Shown here: positions 11,529 through 24,600 of the stretch, piece after piece
How the letters are laid out: each line of letters begins with the position of its first letter
Position numbering within the stretch: position 1 is the first letter of the stretch
NCBI GenBank assembly: GCA_964036665.1
Contig: OZ038529.1
Span: 868,001-932,000 of the forward strand
DNA length: 64,000 nt
Reading direction: 5' to 3'
From: Gordius sp. MW1
Lineage: Eukaryota; Nematomorpha; Gordioida; Gordea; Gordiidae
Program-made: the position numbers and the translations under genes
Notes under the pieces: model-generated
The model's input: the letters and a program-made list of their open reading frames with translations, nothing else
Databases searched by the model: none
Told to the model about the DNA's origin: nothing

Positions 11529-12189
11529 ACTTTTTTCTCTTCCCATAACCATATGCACCACTTAACAAAATTTTGTAGAGTGAGGAGATTTTACTCCCTC
11601 CCACCTTCTAGATAAAAAATTGCTAGGCAAAAGAGAAATTAGCCCTGTCTTATAATGACTGACAATTTTTATAACGTTTCATATTTTATACACAGAATTC
11701 ATATCGTTTTATGGTGAAATTTATTTAAATTTTTGATCGAACCCGACCTGGCCATGTTATATTACTAAACTGCTCCCCCACCCCAAGCCTACAACCCATC
11801 TATGAGTCCGCCAGGCCTCCCAACTATTAAAGCTGCTCTAACTCTCAGGCTCAAAATAATGATATAGACTTGATTTTAAATAATTTCAAACTATTATAAA
11901 TTTGATCCTCGTTTCTTCAAGAAACACGATTAATATCAAATAAAAAGGTGACAAAATAATACCCAAAATCAATATAATCGCTGGAGCCCGGCTGAAAATC
12001 TAAAATTACGACAGAGGCCCGACCCGTTAGCCGAACAGGCCGGACCTTTCTCAGCCCTCATCTCTATTATATTATAAATAAAAATTATAAAAAAAATATT
12101 GAAAAATCCCCTCCCCTGATATTGTTAAAGTATGGAAAAGGTCCAAATATTTTATTCATTTGTCTAAAACTTAGTCAAAATCAGCTTTC
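11529..12189. other. Spacer with a GC-rich repeat relic
   Basis: Nothing coding is visible. At 11735-12055 there are cccgacctggcc, gagcccggctg and ggcccgacccgttagcc segments like those in GGCC-rich hAT-type repeats, but I find no clear terminal repeats or target duplication. Confidence 0.45.
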
Positions 12190-12562
12190 GTTGGTAATTT
12201 TTTTTTTATTATTTGAACGTAAGAACATTATAAAAACGTTAAAATTTGAAAAATATAAGAGCGGGTATATAAAAAATTTATAGTTAAAAAGCGTCGCATG
12301 TGTCATCTAATAAAAGTGGCCAGCTGTCGGCCAGGGATTTAAAATTGTATTTTGCTATAAAAATACCAATTTTTTGTTTAAGTAAAAAATTTGTGGAATA
12401 TTTAGAGGGCCGGCGGCGACGGATGATATCATTAAAAAGCTTGATGGCGGCAGGACCAAAAGTTCCTGAACACGAGGCAACGATGGGGGTAAAGATATTA
12501 GAGGGTAGAAGGGCCTGGTATTTTAGCGTTTTGCGGTGTTCGGCGAGGGTCAGAGCGTTTTA
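12190..12562 (-). pseudogene. Non-LTR retrotransposon C-terminal fragment
   Basis: Read on the minus strand, the sequence encodes a C-terminal piece related to the one at 25141-25915. It has a LLPSNIFTPIVA segment, a GTFGPAAI segment and then FLLKQKIGIFIAKYN near the end. The shared KQKIGI block ties the copies into one family. It is truncated at its 5' side. Confidence 0.7.
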
Positions 12563-12660
12563 GTTCTGGTTAGAGGGGGCGAAAATGTCTATGCACAAGT
12601 CTGGTAGTTATTGTTTCAATCTGACCAAAATATATACAATTATAAAGTATTAAAACCTTT

Positions 12661-12974
12661 CATGGGCGTACGCAGGGGGGGCGGCTGCCCCCCCCCCTAA
12701 TTTTAAAAATAAGATTTTTTCAATACAAAAACCCTCAAGAATTAAAAAAAAATTTGTTTTGCCCCCCCCCAATTTTGCTCTGCCCCACCCTAATGTGTCC
12801 GAATAGTCGAGACCTTTTTTTTTTTTTTTTTGCTCTCAGTAAAATTTTTGGTAAGGAAGAATTTCGGATTTGGATAGTCGAGACCTTTTTTTTTTTTTTG
12901 CTCTCAGGAAAATTTAGAAAATTTTTTTTTTTTTAATCTGCCCCCCTCTAATTCAAAACCTGCGTACGCCCATG
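12661..12974. mobile_element. hAT-type MITE, CATGGGCGTACGC ends
   Basis: The inverted ends are catgggcgtacgcagg and cctgcgtacgcccatg. The exact 8-bp duplication aaaccttt lies at 12653-12660 and 12975-12982. The copy is longer than its relatives because an internal segment ending in long T runs is duplicated (gtcgagacc occurs twice). Confidence 0.9.
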
Positions 12975-13052
12975 AAACCTTTGCAAACATCCTTAATAGT
13001 TTGGCTATCATTTAATGAGAATTAGTTATAAACAATTAAAAATACATTTATA

Positions 13053-13217
13053 CATGGGCGTAGCCAGCATTGGTATTAGAGGGGGGAAATAGTGATTTAG
13101 GGAGGGGCAAAATAATAATTTTTAAAATTTTGGCCATAATTTTAATAAATTTGAGCAAATTTTTGGATTTAGAGAGGGGCATAGCCCCTCCCTGCCCCTC
13201 CCTTGGCTACGCCCATG
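13053..13217. mobile_element. hAT-type MITE, CATGGGCGTAGCC ends
   Basis: The inverted ends are catgggcgtagccagc and ttggctacgcccatg. The exact 8-bp duplication catttata lies at 13045-13052 and 13218-13225. Confidence 0.9.
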
Positions 13218-13441
13218 CATTTATAGTACCAGGTTTAAGCTACTTATTATAAATCTTTCTGTTATTTTATCATTTAGCCCATAAACAAATAACAATTATA
13301 TATCTATAACGATTGCCTACTTTGCAATTCGTTGTAATTTAGGCAAACAAACAGCTTATAAATAAATAAACATTCATATTATAGCAAAGCTGCATCAACC
13401 ATCTACTATTTGAACGCCTATCGTTGACAGTATATCATAAT

Positions 13442-14994
13442 ATGTTGTTTAAATATTTCAGCCTTCTTATTTTAAGAGTATACTTATTAGCTACCATCTG
13501 TATATATTCCCAAATCAATTCAATTAATCTGAGTATGTCCGAAAGTCTTTACTATATTTCTTATAAACTTTTACCTTTAAAGTATATATATTATCTCAAT
13601 TATTATATTATAATTCAGAATCAAACAAAGTTAATAAGTTACCTCTAAATGTCATCCGTTACAATGCTACTACCTATGTTTTAGAATGGGAAAAACTGGA
13701 GAATATAACTTATTATAAAATAAAAATAGTATCAAAGGATGACAAAACTATCGTTAAGGTATAATAATAGTTACCAATTAATTTAACGCTAATTTTGTTA
13801 TTTTAATATCTTTTGCTATTTAAATTAGCTTGATCCAAATACTACCGAATTTCTTTTTGTCTATAATGAAGTTAACACTTCTATCCTAGTCTGTAGTATG
13901 ATAAAAGAGAAAAGAAATAAATGTAACAAAAAAAAGTTCGGTAAGTTGTTTTTATATTATCCACTTTGACATCGACTAACGGTTTGGTTTGGTTGACCTT
14001 TGGAATTAGCCGTTTAACCAAAAAACCGTAAGAAAAACAGACCAAATAACTGGTCTATTTATGTTCAATGGACTAAAACCAAAGATCGACAAAACAAAAC
14101 CCAGCCGTTTTCACTACATTGACACCCACTTTAAATGCTTTCTTGTTATCTAGGCATGCCTGGTTTTATTTGGAAAATGAAAAATATGGGACTAGGGTAA
14201 TCAACCAATCGAAGGCACATTCATATCTAATTATAATCCCTATTGTTATTTTACCCTTATGTATTTTGTGTAGCAACAAATATCCACGTAAGTGTTATAA
14301 TTTGTCGACACCAATAAAATCTTTTATGTGATTTTTTATTATACGGAGAAAAATAAACTAGAGCTTTCCCAATAAAAATTATATATCCCACTTATTTAAA
14401 TGGATGGCGCTAAAGCAAGCTTAACAAAAAGCTGGATCACTAATTCTTATTTAATTTTGCATCGCCTAAATAAGCTTAAAACTAGCCTATCAACATTTTT
14501 GTCCATTCAGTCAAATGTAAAAACCTTCTGCCTTTAAACTAAGTGTATTTAATTTTCAAATGATGATCTTATAGAAGTAAGATCCGAACGGTGTTATTTA
14601 TTATCACCCTTTATCATTTTGCATAATTTTTACCCATGTTGTGATGGATTTGGAGTTATAAAAACGCTTGAGTTTTGTTTGGTCGATCTTTGGTTCAACT
14701 AAGACTAACGATCGACCCTGGTCTATTTTTCGAATTTCGACTAAGCTCAGAGGTCGCCTAGGAAAAACAGACTCAAAAACCCTTGGTTTGTTTATGTTAA
14801 GTCGACTAAAACCAATGATCGACCAAACAAACCCAGCCGTTTTCACAACACTAGTCTATAGTATTCCACCTAAAGATTTAAACTTGAAAAAATCCTCAGA
14901 GCGATTTGTTGAGTGTAAAGCAATACCAAATACTTCGGCTATGAATGATATAAGGTGTCGAAATTACAAAATCGATTGCGCGTATATAATATAA
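13442..14994 (+). CDS. Small single-pass membrane protein with an FN3-like domain (five-exon model)
   Basis: The proposed exons are 13442-13532, 13619-13758, 13829-13940, 14154-14287 and 14855-14994. Exon 1 opens with an ATG and a hydrophobic signal peptide (LFKYFSLLILRVYLLATICI) and ends at GTATGT. Exons 2-3 encode about 83 residues with the beta-strand pattern of a fibronectin type III domain (YVLEWEKL, YYKIKIVSK, then FLFVYNEVNTSILVCSMI). Exon 4 has a membrane segment (YLIIIPIVILPLCILC) followed by basic residues. Exon 5 gives a 46-residue tail, and AATAAA overlaps the stop. The result is about 205 residues. Junction phases agree except exon 3 to 4, which is off by one if the strong GTAAGT donor is used; a weaker GTTGTT four bases later restores the frame. 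FNDC5-like proteins share this layout, but I cannot assign the family. The gene faces DGK tail-to-tail. Confidence 0.55.
14654..14854. mobile_element. hAT-type MITE, TTGTAAAAACGGCT family
   Basis: The left end reads gttataaaaacgcttgagtt and the right end cagccgttttcacaacactag. Internal segments ttggtcgatctttgg and gatcgaccaaac are shared with at least seven other copies in the window. Its right-hand terminal AG serves as the acceptor of the last exon in the FN3-gene model. Confidence 0.75.
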
Positions 14995-15000
14995 ATAAAA
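14995..15000 (+). terminator. Polyadenylation signal region of the FN3-like gene
   Basis: AATAAA starts at the last base of the TAA stop codon (14994-14999) at the end of exon 5. It is the only canonical signal near the end of this frame. Confidence 0.5.
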
Positions 15001-15476
15001 TGTTGATAACCGAGGGGTTTTGTGGCGGTTGCACAAAAAACGAAATATTCATTACTTTTGTGTAAATCGGTACATACACTCGACCGATCAATAAATGTAA
15101 TAAGAAATATAATTGGATTATAAACAATCACATTATTGTAATTTCGGATTTACACTGGGGCGTCTTGATTGGCTCACAGTCGAAATAAATCTTTAGCTTG
15201 TTTTAGTTTGTTTCCGTTACTGGAAGACGTTATTAAATATTTTGGCCATTTAAGATTTAATCATCCGGCTAATGTAAACAAAATGAGATATAATTTTGCT
15301 TTAAAAGCCAATAACATCTGCAAATAAATATATATAGAGGCCAATGATTTAAATTATTGCCACTTAAACAGACTACTCTAATAAAAAAAGTGAAAACAAA
15401 TTTGTTATACGAGAAAAGTATATCGAAAATATACAATTTTTTATTCTTTTAAAATTTTTAAGGCATATATGGATTA

Positions 15477-15622
15477 GTGCTGTAAAAAGAGCTGGGTTTT
15501 AGTTGACTAAACATAAACAGGCCAAAGGTTTGACCAAAAAATCTTGCCTGTTGCGACTAAGATATGTTTAATCGAATAAAACCACAGGTCGACCAAACAA
15601 AACACAGCCGTTTTTACAACAC
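15477..15622. mobile_element. hAT-type MITE, TTGTAAAAACGGCT family
   Basis: The ends are gtgctgtaaaaagagctggg and cagccgtttttacaacactt, with the usual internal ggtcgaccaaac segment. It lies between the FN3 gene and the last DGK exon. Confidence 0.75.
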
Positions 15623-15645
15623 TTAATGCATTCTAAAGATGCATA

Positions 15646-18600
15646 TTAGCATACGTCGTTTGAGCGTAGACTTAAGCCACAAAAAGAACTTTTAGGCTTG
15701 GACGGTGGACCCATTAACATTGGAACCTTGTTTTTGAGGCTGATGTCAATCTATTAAAAATATTTGGGGATTAACATTGATAAAGCACGCGTGAAATTAG
15801 GAAGTAATAATCATATTTTTTACATGGGCGTAGCCAGGGGAAGGCTGCCCTCCTCTAATCCAAAAATTCTTCAAAATTTAATATAACTATGCTTAAAATT
15901 TTAAAAAATAGTCATTTTGCCCCTCCCCCCAAAATTATTTTTGTCCTACTCTAGTTCCAATCCTGCCTACGCCCATGTTTATTTATATTCAATTATTGTG
16001 TCAAAGATTGTCATTGCCTCGCTAAGAAATAACTTAAACACTGAAGGTATTATTAAAACGACACCTTTAAGGGACGGTGTAGAGGTGCAAAAACGTCTAA
16101 GTTTTGTTTGGTCTGTTTTTCTTAGTCGGCTTTTGGGCTTAGCCGAAATTTAAAAACAGATTAGGTTCAACCGTGAGTCTTAGTTGAAACAAAGGTCGAC
16201 TAAACAAAACCCAGCCGTTTTTACAACACTAGTCGCGTTTTTTAAATCAACGCTCTATAGTCTATACTTTAAAGATAAGTAGGTTTTGAGTAAATGAAGA
16301 AGAGAAAATAAAATAAGATTTACGGTGCAGGGCAATTGTAACCAGGGTTCGCCATCGATCTGCATGGGAAAACGTCGAGACGTCCTAAAAGAATAGAAGA
16401 TTCATTGTAAATTTAAAAAACTCTAAAAAGTTCATTTTAGTTTTAGCTTATTATCTTAGTAACCAGGACCGTAAATAAAGCTAAGAAAGTTGCTATAATT
16501 CAACACCAATAAAGCTCCCAATTACCTTGGTCCTCTCCCATTTAACTGAACCCTTGCTACGCGCTCTTTTAAAATTTCGCCTGTTACCTATATACATATT
16601 AGAGGTCTGCATGGGCCGGGCCAGCCCGCGGGCCGGGCCGGGCCTAAAATAGAGGAATAAAAAAAGTGCGGGCCGGGGTTGGGCTTTAAAAAGTAAAAAA
16701 AATTGATTTATTTAACTTTATACTCTAATTGAAGACATATATTTAATATTAAGTGATAAAATGTTTTAATTGCTACGCAATTTATGGGCTCGTTTTTGAT
16801 TGTCCATCCGTCCATTCCGTCCGTCCTGTCAAACTTGTAATTTTTCATTCTAATATATATAAAATGAAATAAAGTAGAGATGGTTGAATATCTCTTCGTG
16901 GACTTTCTGGAGATTTATGGGTGTTGAATTATAGTATAACTTTCTTAGCTTTTTTTCATGGATTTATTTCAGGGAATATTAGAGAGTGTTAAAAATAAAT
17001 TATAGTTTCAATAAAATATTTCGTTCTTATAGGACATCTTCAGATAAATAAAAACAAAGATTATCTGAAGGTGAAATTAATTTTAATTTGTTTTTAACAC
17101 CCTCTAATATTCCCGAAAATAAATCCATTAAAAAATATCGTTAACGATCTCCCAAAATTTCTCAGCTTCATATACAGTCCTGAACACTAAGCCAAACCAT
17201 ATAAGCGATACATTATAGAGTCTAAACTAACTTTTCATCGAAATCACTTGAAGAAATGCCAGATTCAATCATGTACTAACAAATTATAGGTCGAAAGAAG
17301 AAATAATTGTAAAAATTGAAGGGAATTATAATTGAAGGCTTTACTTGATAGTAACTTTGGAGCATTGAGCCAGACGTCGGCCCGAACTTCTGAGCCCGGC
17401 CTTAACTTGGCCCGCGTGGATAGCGCTCTCTAAACCAACTATTTCAATTAGTTGATCACCGATATCTAAGCACAAATTAATAAATATTCCGTGTTTGGAC
17501 TAAATTAAGGGGCAATCAAACTTAAAATTTTATTGTAAAACTTCTAAACGTGAGAGCGTCTAGTTCCTAAAAGCATATTAGACTCATATTATCTCACGAG
17601 TTAGCCATACACTTATTTATTGATTTCACCTTATAAGAACTCTCAAAAATTAAAGCATAAGCGCTAACAACAAGTTAACAACTAATGAACCAATGTTAAC
17701 AATTCCTTAATTAGATCACTTTTGATAGATCTTTTTCATTTAAAACATATATATTTATAACATCTTGAAATTTTTAAATTGTTAAATTGCACATATTTGA
17801 ACAGGCTTAATTGACCAAATCAATTATTAAAGCATATAGTTCAAAGTAATCATATCGCTAGAGTTGTAAAAACGGCTGCATTTTGTTTGGTCGACCTTTG
17901 GCTTAAGTCTTACTAAATAACCAATGCTAAACAACATGGTGAAAGAAGTGGGAGCTCAATTGGTCGACTCTAGTCTGTTCTTCAAATTTCGACTAAGCCT
18001 AGAGGTCGACTAAGAAAAATAGACCAAACAAAAGATGGTATGTTTACGTAGTTTTTGCAAACCTTGTTGAAGGTTGGATAAGTCGTAACCATAAGCTGAG
18101 ATCTGGTCCCGGTCTTCTTTATGGTCGAAAATAGTGGTTAAAAACGTTTTTTTCTTCGTTGAATTTTGACCCCAAAGATTAGATCCACCATATATGCTAG
18201 GAATGTTAAGTATGGCAACACCTTCCAATGGAGGTCCTTTTCCAATATCCAAGGGCTCACCGTCACACTGTAAATTGAGGCAGACGATAAAATTGACAAA
18301 AATGAGTTAAAATATATTAAATTGCAAAAAAATAAACGCACCGTAATTTCTATGTGCTCGTGTAGATCTTTACACGTGGCAGAAAATGTTTCGCTCGTCC
18401 CAAGTTCGAAGTAACAAAGTTTATTTCGCATCCTATAATTAAGTCAATATACACTAAATATTCAATTTAATAAATTAAATTATTATAATCGTAAACAATC
18501 TCAATTATCGCCTGCTTTTGCAAAGTTGCATTTCACGCTTCATATATACTACTAACCTGCTATTAAATTTTTCAGGGTGCTTCTCTCGCATAACGTGAAA

Positions 18601-21600
18601 TTTGTGGGCTATCGAGGCATCCTTTTGATATTTATCAGTAAGTTATTATATAAATTAAACAAATTTAAATAAATGTCATTGTATAAAAAAAAATTTATAC
18701 AATATATTTATATTATATGAATTTTGTAATTAACATTTATTAAAAGTAATGTTTAGTTCGATAGGTTGAGGAATGATATGATTTATCAGTAAGTTATAAA
18801 AAATAAACAAATATGTATAAATTTTAAATTTATATAATAAGATTTATGCAAATAACATTTATTGAAGTTTATTTCGATAGGTTGAGGAATAATACGCTTA
18901 CTACGCCTATGGAGAAGTAATTGTTAAATATATTGCTGGGCACGGGATCGCCTTTTTGATCGGGACTAGTGGCGGCCTGGACTTCGCTGAATTGTATATT
19001 CCAACGGTCCATCATAATTATAGAAGATTTTTCAACGTTTTTCATCATGGTCAACAGGTTTTCACCTTCGTAACCTTGTATACATATTTTTCAAAATATC
19101 CTATTTATAATTTATTTGTGACATTTTGTGAGCTCTTCATGGATGCAATGATGCCAGTTGTTTTCAAATAAGTAAACAATTAAAATAACACAAAAAGAGG
19201 TTAGAAATTTTGGGAAGTAAAATTTTCACAATTATTTAATTTATATTGAGTTTCGCAATAAGTAATGGATAGGTTAGTTACCTCCACCCCAGCGCAGACA
19301 TCGGGCGAGATCATTTCCAGTCCCGAGCGGTAAAATAGCCAAGGGTGGTCGACATTTAAATTCAACTTTATCTATGATTATCAAATATATATATTTACAT
19401 TTTTTATTTATAAATTTGAAATCAAGCTACATATACATATATTTATTAAAAAAAATTCAGCTATACACTAGATTTTCGAAATCAAACCCCGTTATAAAAC
19501 TTTCCTATCCACTAACTCTTGTGGCCTATTCATTAAATAAATTCAAAAAGTTTTTCATAAAATATGTTTTAGTTCCATTTTACGATTGCTTGGTTTTTTT
19601 CAAAAACTGGCAAAGAGGGTTTTACACAGGGTTAAACTTATGGTCATTGTATCAAAATGACATATTCTGAAAAAATTTATAAGCTGAAACAAGGATCAAC
19701 CTGAACAAAAAGATTAATTCTTTATTAAATTCTCCTTTCTTAAAAAGTTTATAAGAAATGTTTAACATAAAATAGTTTTGCAACCGTAAAACCTAAATAC
19801 AAATAAATGTAAAAATTAAAAAAAATCAGTGTTGTCTCTATATATAAAATCGACAACATTTTTAAAAAATAAAAATAACCAATCGTATTGTAAAAAAATT
19901 ATCAAAATTTAATAATTTTTATTTAATAAAAAACTAATTCAATTCGTACCCATAACATCTAGGACCCACCCAACTGTTCCGTCTCCCCCGCAACACAGTA
20001 TCCGGCATGGATAAACATCCTTAAACAATTGCAACCTAAAGTTAAGGTAAGAAATTCAAATAAAAGGGTTAATTTTAATTGTGCTATGTAATTTATGGGC
20101 TCGATTTTGGTTGTCCGTCCTGTCCAACTTGTAATTTTTCAAAAATTGCTGTAGAAATTTATACCGGTTTTTAATGGCTCTGGACTTATGCTTCTGTAGA
20201 AGCCTTTAATTTCGCCTTCGCAAATAGACTAGCTAAGACCGCTGATTACCTTTAATTCTTTCGACCTCTCCCGAGAAAATTTTTCCAATGATTTTAAAAT
20301 AAAATTTCATCCTAAGGACATAGTCAGATACCGATAACAAATCGTTTTAAAATATTAATTACGAGGGTCATGATCTCTTAAAATTGGTGTTATTCTATAA
20401 ATTACATGGCATATAATGGTGGTCAGAAACAAAATATTTTGATAGGAAAACTACATACATTAGGAGAAATAAAAACAAATTTTCATAATAAAGCCTTCTG
20501 AAGATAAGGTCATAAATTTATTTACCGAGGCTTCACACATTCCAGTCGTTAAAACATTTTCTTGTAGCAGTATACTAATCAATAGACTGAAACTGATTAT
20601 TGAATTAATTTGTAAGTCGATTAGTCCGCCATTTTAAGTGAGGTTTTTTTTGATCTGAGCACTAGTGTCGTAAAAACGGCTAGGTTTTGTTTGGTCGACC
20701 TTTAGTTTTAGTCGATCTTTGGTCTGTTTCTCTTAATCATCCTCTAGGCTTAGTCTAAATTTGAAAAACGGGTTAGAGTCGAGGGTTAGTCATAGTTAAA
20801 CCGAAGATCGACCAAAGAAAAACCCAACCGTTTTACAACACTAGTGGGCACTTATGCAGCAAACATTGCGAACGTTATGGAAGAACGGATAATGAGAACA
20901 TTAAATGATATTTTTCCCATAGTAAGGTTAACATTTAATAATTCAACAAAATAAAGAGCGCTCATCTATATGGCAGCCTAAACCCTTACTTAATAAATAT
21001 AAACTGTTCAACAACTTGGAATTCTTATTGTACGATACAACATTAAGGATGATATAGACGTTTGTATTTAATCAACATTTCTTTTTTGTTTTATGTTAAT
21101 ATATTTAACTTGGTTTTAGAAAATATAAACTTTTTAACAAAGAAAAAAATTGTATCGAGTTTGCATTTAAATAAATGTTTCTTCAAACAATTAAGATTCT
21201 ATAAAAGCTTTATTAAAAAAAGTTTTTAATCACTTTACCCAACGATTGGTCCGCCGTTGTTAATATTGAAAACTTGACGGGGGTTCAGGAGGTATTGAAA
21301 CTTGCGCATAATACTGTGCCAATTTGTAATACATATATAAGGCGATGTCTAATAAAATTTCAGATATCTCGATCAAATTAATGTTCTACAGATATGACTC
21401 TGTGATCACATCCCGTGATCCGACTTGATAGAGAATTTTACGTTGAACAAAAATATATCGTTTTAATTTTTTCTCTAGTCGTCCAGATTTTGTGATAAAT
21501 GAGGTTAAAGGTGCGAAAAATTGCCTTTTCTGAGGCTGTATTCCCGAGCCATTTTCAATTTATTCTATTATTTATAGAATCCTGTTGACCATTTATCGAT

Positions 21601-24600
21601 CTATAGAATCATACTTTTATCTCTTTTGTTTCGCTTATACTTATAGTTTTATATGAGATTATCTTAACCCCTTCTTGCAATAAAATTCTTCACGTTATGT
21701 CTGGGACCACTTGGGAAAAACTATAGGCATATCAATGTTCAGTGTAAATTTCTCTGTCAGAATTATTTATACCATTGCGGGATGTTTTATTTTGTAAACA
21801 TGTGTTATTAGATAGATGAATAAATGTTTAAATAAACAAAAACGCTGATACTTTAACATACCTTTGGCCTTGTTTACCCCCACTTTTCGGATTTATTAAT
21901 ACTAATAGGGGGTGAGTGCCTCTGAGAGGGGTTATTTGGAATGATATCTATCAAATGTAAATTTTATAAAAATCAATGAACATTTAAGTTTTAAACTATC
22001 AAATTTTATATAGTTTGAAAAAATTTGCATACTAATAAGTTATCAAAATATTTGGTAACATAAATTATAGAAGTATTTTTATATTATTTTAAATCGATAA
22101 TTACATTAGCTAGTGACGTGGTGTCGGTATCAGTGTTTCTTTCGTCCTTCGACTTTTTGCGCTTCTTAACAAATTCGGGTCTAGCTGCATTTTTATAATT
22201 CTTCGATGATCTGCCCTAATGAATTAAATATTCAAAAAACATCAGGTAACTATTTTTTGAAAATTTATTTACCACATTTGATTATAAAACTTTAAAAAAA
22301 ATTGATTTTAAAAATATAAAGTAGGTAAAATTTAAAATCAAAACCAAAACTTCTGGACGTATGCATGTGGGTGGTATAATATGATCCCTCAGTTCTCCCA
22401 AGTTGCATTCTGGCTTAACCTGGGTAGCACATTTGTTGTGATACTTTACAATAAATACAAAAATCGTTCATTATTCATAGCTGTCACATTAATCATATTT
22501 TTTTATTAGTGAATTATTTTGTAAATTTAATAAAGTTAGTAAAAGGCCATTGGTAAGGCAGAGTTCCTGAGGAGACCTCTAGCCGTTTAGAAAGGAAGGA
22601 AATAATTTAAAGGACCTTTCTAAACATTGAGGATTATAACCAATAAATTAACTAGCTATCAACGGAATGTTGTTTAATCTAAAAAAGGTATCCTTCAACC
22701 CATTTTACGACTAAGAAAGAATGTTATAAACGAATAAAAACTTTAGTTTGTGTGGTAAAAATCAACAAAAAATGGATCTATATATAAGAATCTATATTAA
22801 GCTCAAGGCATTCATGTAAAAAAAATAATGAGCTTACCGATCTCTGGCACCAACAACAATGCAGACCAGAAAGTCCATTCTTGATAGATTTTTTACATTT
22901 TTCGCATTTGAATGAACAATTACCTTCGACCCAATGATGGTTCATTATCTTTAAAAATTTCATCATGAATTTAACACATAAAAAATACTCGTTTTGCAAT
23001 ATAAACTAAACCAGTCATTTTAAATAATCAAAAAGTTACTATTTTTTTTATAAAAAAATTCTTTAATAAATCAAAAAAACTAATTGAAATAATTTTTTTT
23101 AACATGAAACATAAATTTACTTGATTAATTTTAGCAGTTTTAACGTACGTTTCTATGCAGGATGCGGGGGCCCGTTGAACACATCTTTCATGCACGGTGT
23201 AATGGCAAACTAATGAAAGGGCAAAAAATTATATGAAATTTAAATGGAATATCCAAAATAACCCTAATATTTATTTTAAATGTCCGGAGTCCAAAATGTT
23301 TAATTTAAATCAACAAATTAAGTTAAAAAATAATGTTTAAAGTACGGGAGAGGATGGAAATCATTTAAATACGTTTTTTTAATCATTAACATTTTTGAAT
23401 TAAAACTTACATGTACAAATTAGACCTTGCCTGCCGAAATGTACCAAAACGGTGAGACACAAATTGCAATATGATTGCCTTTTGAAATGCTTAAGCCTCC
23501 ATACATGAACTCCATCATCTTTAATACTGGCATCTGCCTTTTAATTAAAATTAACAAATTTAAAAATTAATTGTAATATAAGTTTATATCAACATTATCA
23601 CTCATAAATAAAATTTTAAGACTATTTATAATAATCAATCCAAAAAAGGAGATTAAATTTGCATACAAACACCAAAAGATTTCTATTTTAGGGGAAAATA
23701 AAAGAAATTAGATCTTAAAATTGTCATAATTTGTTATTATTTAAACTACCTCGTCAATCTGAATATAATTTATGTGTGAATTATTCCATTGCCAATTTTG
23801 GTGGTAATATTTTGGATAACATTTTGTAAACAAAAAACGACACAAAAATTGTTGATAAATGGAATTATTAGGATGGATGATTGTTTGATTTTATGAAACT
23901 AATAAAATTTAATAATACCAAATTTGTTTTAATTTTTGATGGGTTTTTTGGTGAAGATTAATTTTAACAAAACATTGTTTCACCCTGGGGGAGTGATAAA
24001 AAGAAAGGAGGGAGAGAGAGGCAAATGAATTTATCGTTTGGCACGCTCAAAACATTCCACCGAAACGCGAATTCAAAAGATTAGTTTTATTCGTAAACAA
24101 CGAAAAGTACTTTAAAATAAACTTTATTACTTTCTATATTTCAAAAAAGTTATAAATTAATTGACCTGACAACATCATTTTTGTCCAATTTTATTATGTG
24201 TCCCTTAATTATAACTAAGAATTAAAGGGTTAGGTTAATTTATTCATAAAAGTCATGGGCGTAGCCAGGATTTGAATTAGAGGGAGGCAATAATGATTTT
24301 GTGAGGGGCAAAATGAACATTTTTTGAAATTAAAGTATTTTTGGATTTAGAGGAGGGCAGCAGCCCCTTTCTGCCCCTCTCCCTCTGGCTACGCTTATGA
24401 TAAAAGATAAAAAGAACAATTTATATAGGGCTTGTATCAAACACCAAGCCCGGCCCACTGCCCGACCTGGCCGGGCCGGGCAACTATCGCGAATTGATAT
24501 TTCCGGGCGGGCACCATAACAATATTCGGGCTCAATGATATTTTTTAATTATGTATTATTTTGTCAGTTTAGAATCTGATTTTTTAAAAGATGTTAATCC

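Larger units (their letters stand above)
15646..18432 (-). other. Dgk: DGK exons 19-23: accessory domain and C-terminus
   Basis: Exon 19 (18342-18432) has [18 protein letters not shown]. Exon 20 (18063-18267) has [20 protein letters not shown]. Exon 21 (17345-17465) has [15 protein letters not shown] and [10 protein letters not shown]. Exon 22 (16324-16384) has [16 protein letters not shown]. Exon 23 (15646-15750) has [14 protein letters not shown] and ends with TAA at 15648-15646. Together they make the DAGK accessory domain and a short tail. Confidence 0.94.
18557..22215 (-). other. Dgk: DGK exons 12-18: basic linker and catalytic domain
   Basis: Exon 12 (22105-22215) is a lysine-rich linker. 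Exon 13 (21862-21947) begins the catalytic domain with [18 protein letters not shown]. Exon 14 (21239-21313) gives [12 protein letters not shown]. Exon 15 (19950-20035) carries the glycine-rich [12 protein letters not shown] motif that binds ATP in DGKs. Exon 16 (19282-19371) has [14 protein letters not shown]. Exon 17 (18902-19074) has [17 protein letters not shown] and exon 18 (18557-18621) [15 protein letters not shown]. No catalytic-motif residue looks lost. Confidence 0.95.

Noticed and set aside
17381..17421. GC-rich gagcccggccttaacttggcccgcg patch that looked like the end of a GGCC-rich hAT repeat
   Set aside because: On the minus strand it is DGK exon 21, encoding [13 protein letters not shown] in phase with its neighbours.
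18956..19171. Plus-strand frames opposite DGK exon 17 and similar shadows at 53055, 54561, 55530 and 55697
   Set aside because: They lie antisense to well-supported exons and have no independent support.
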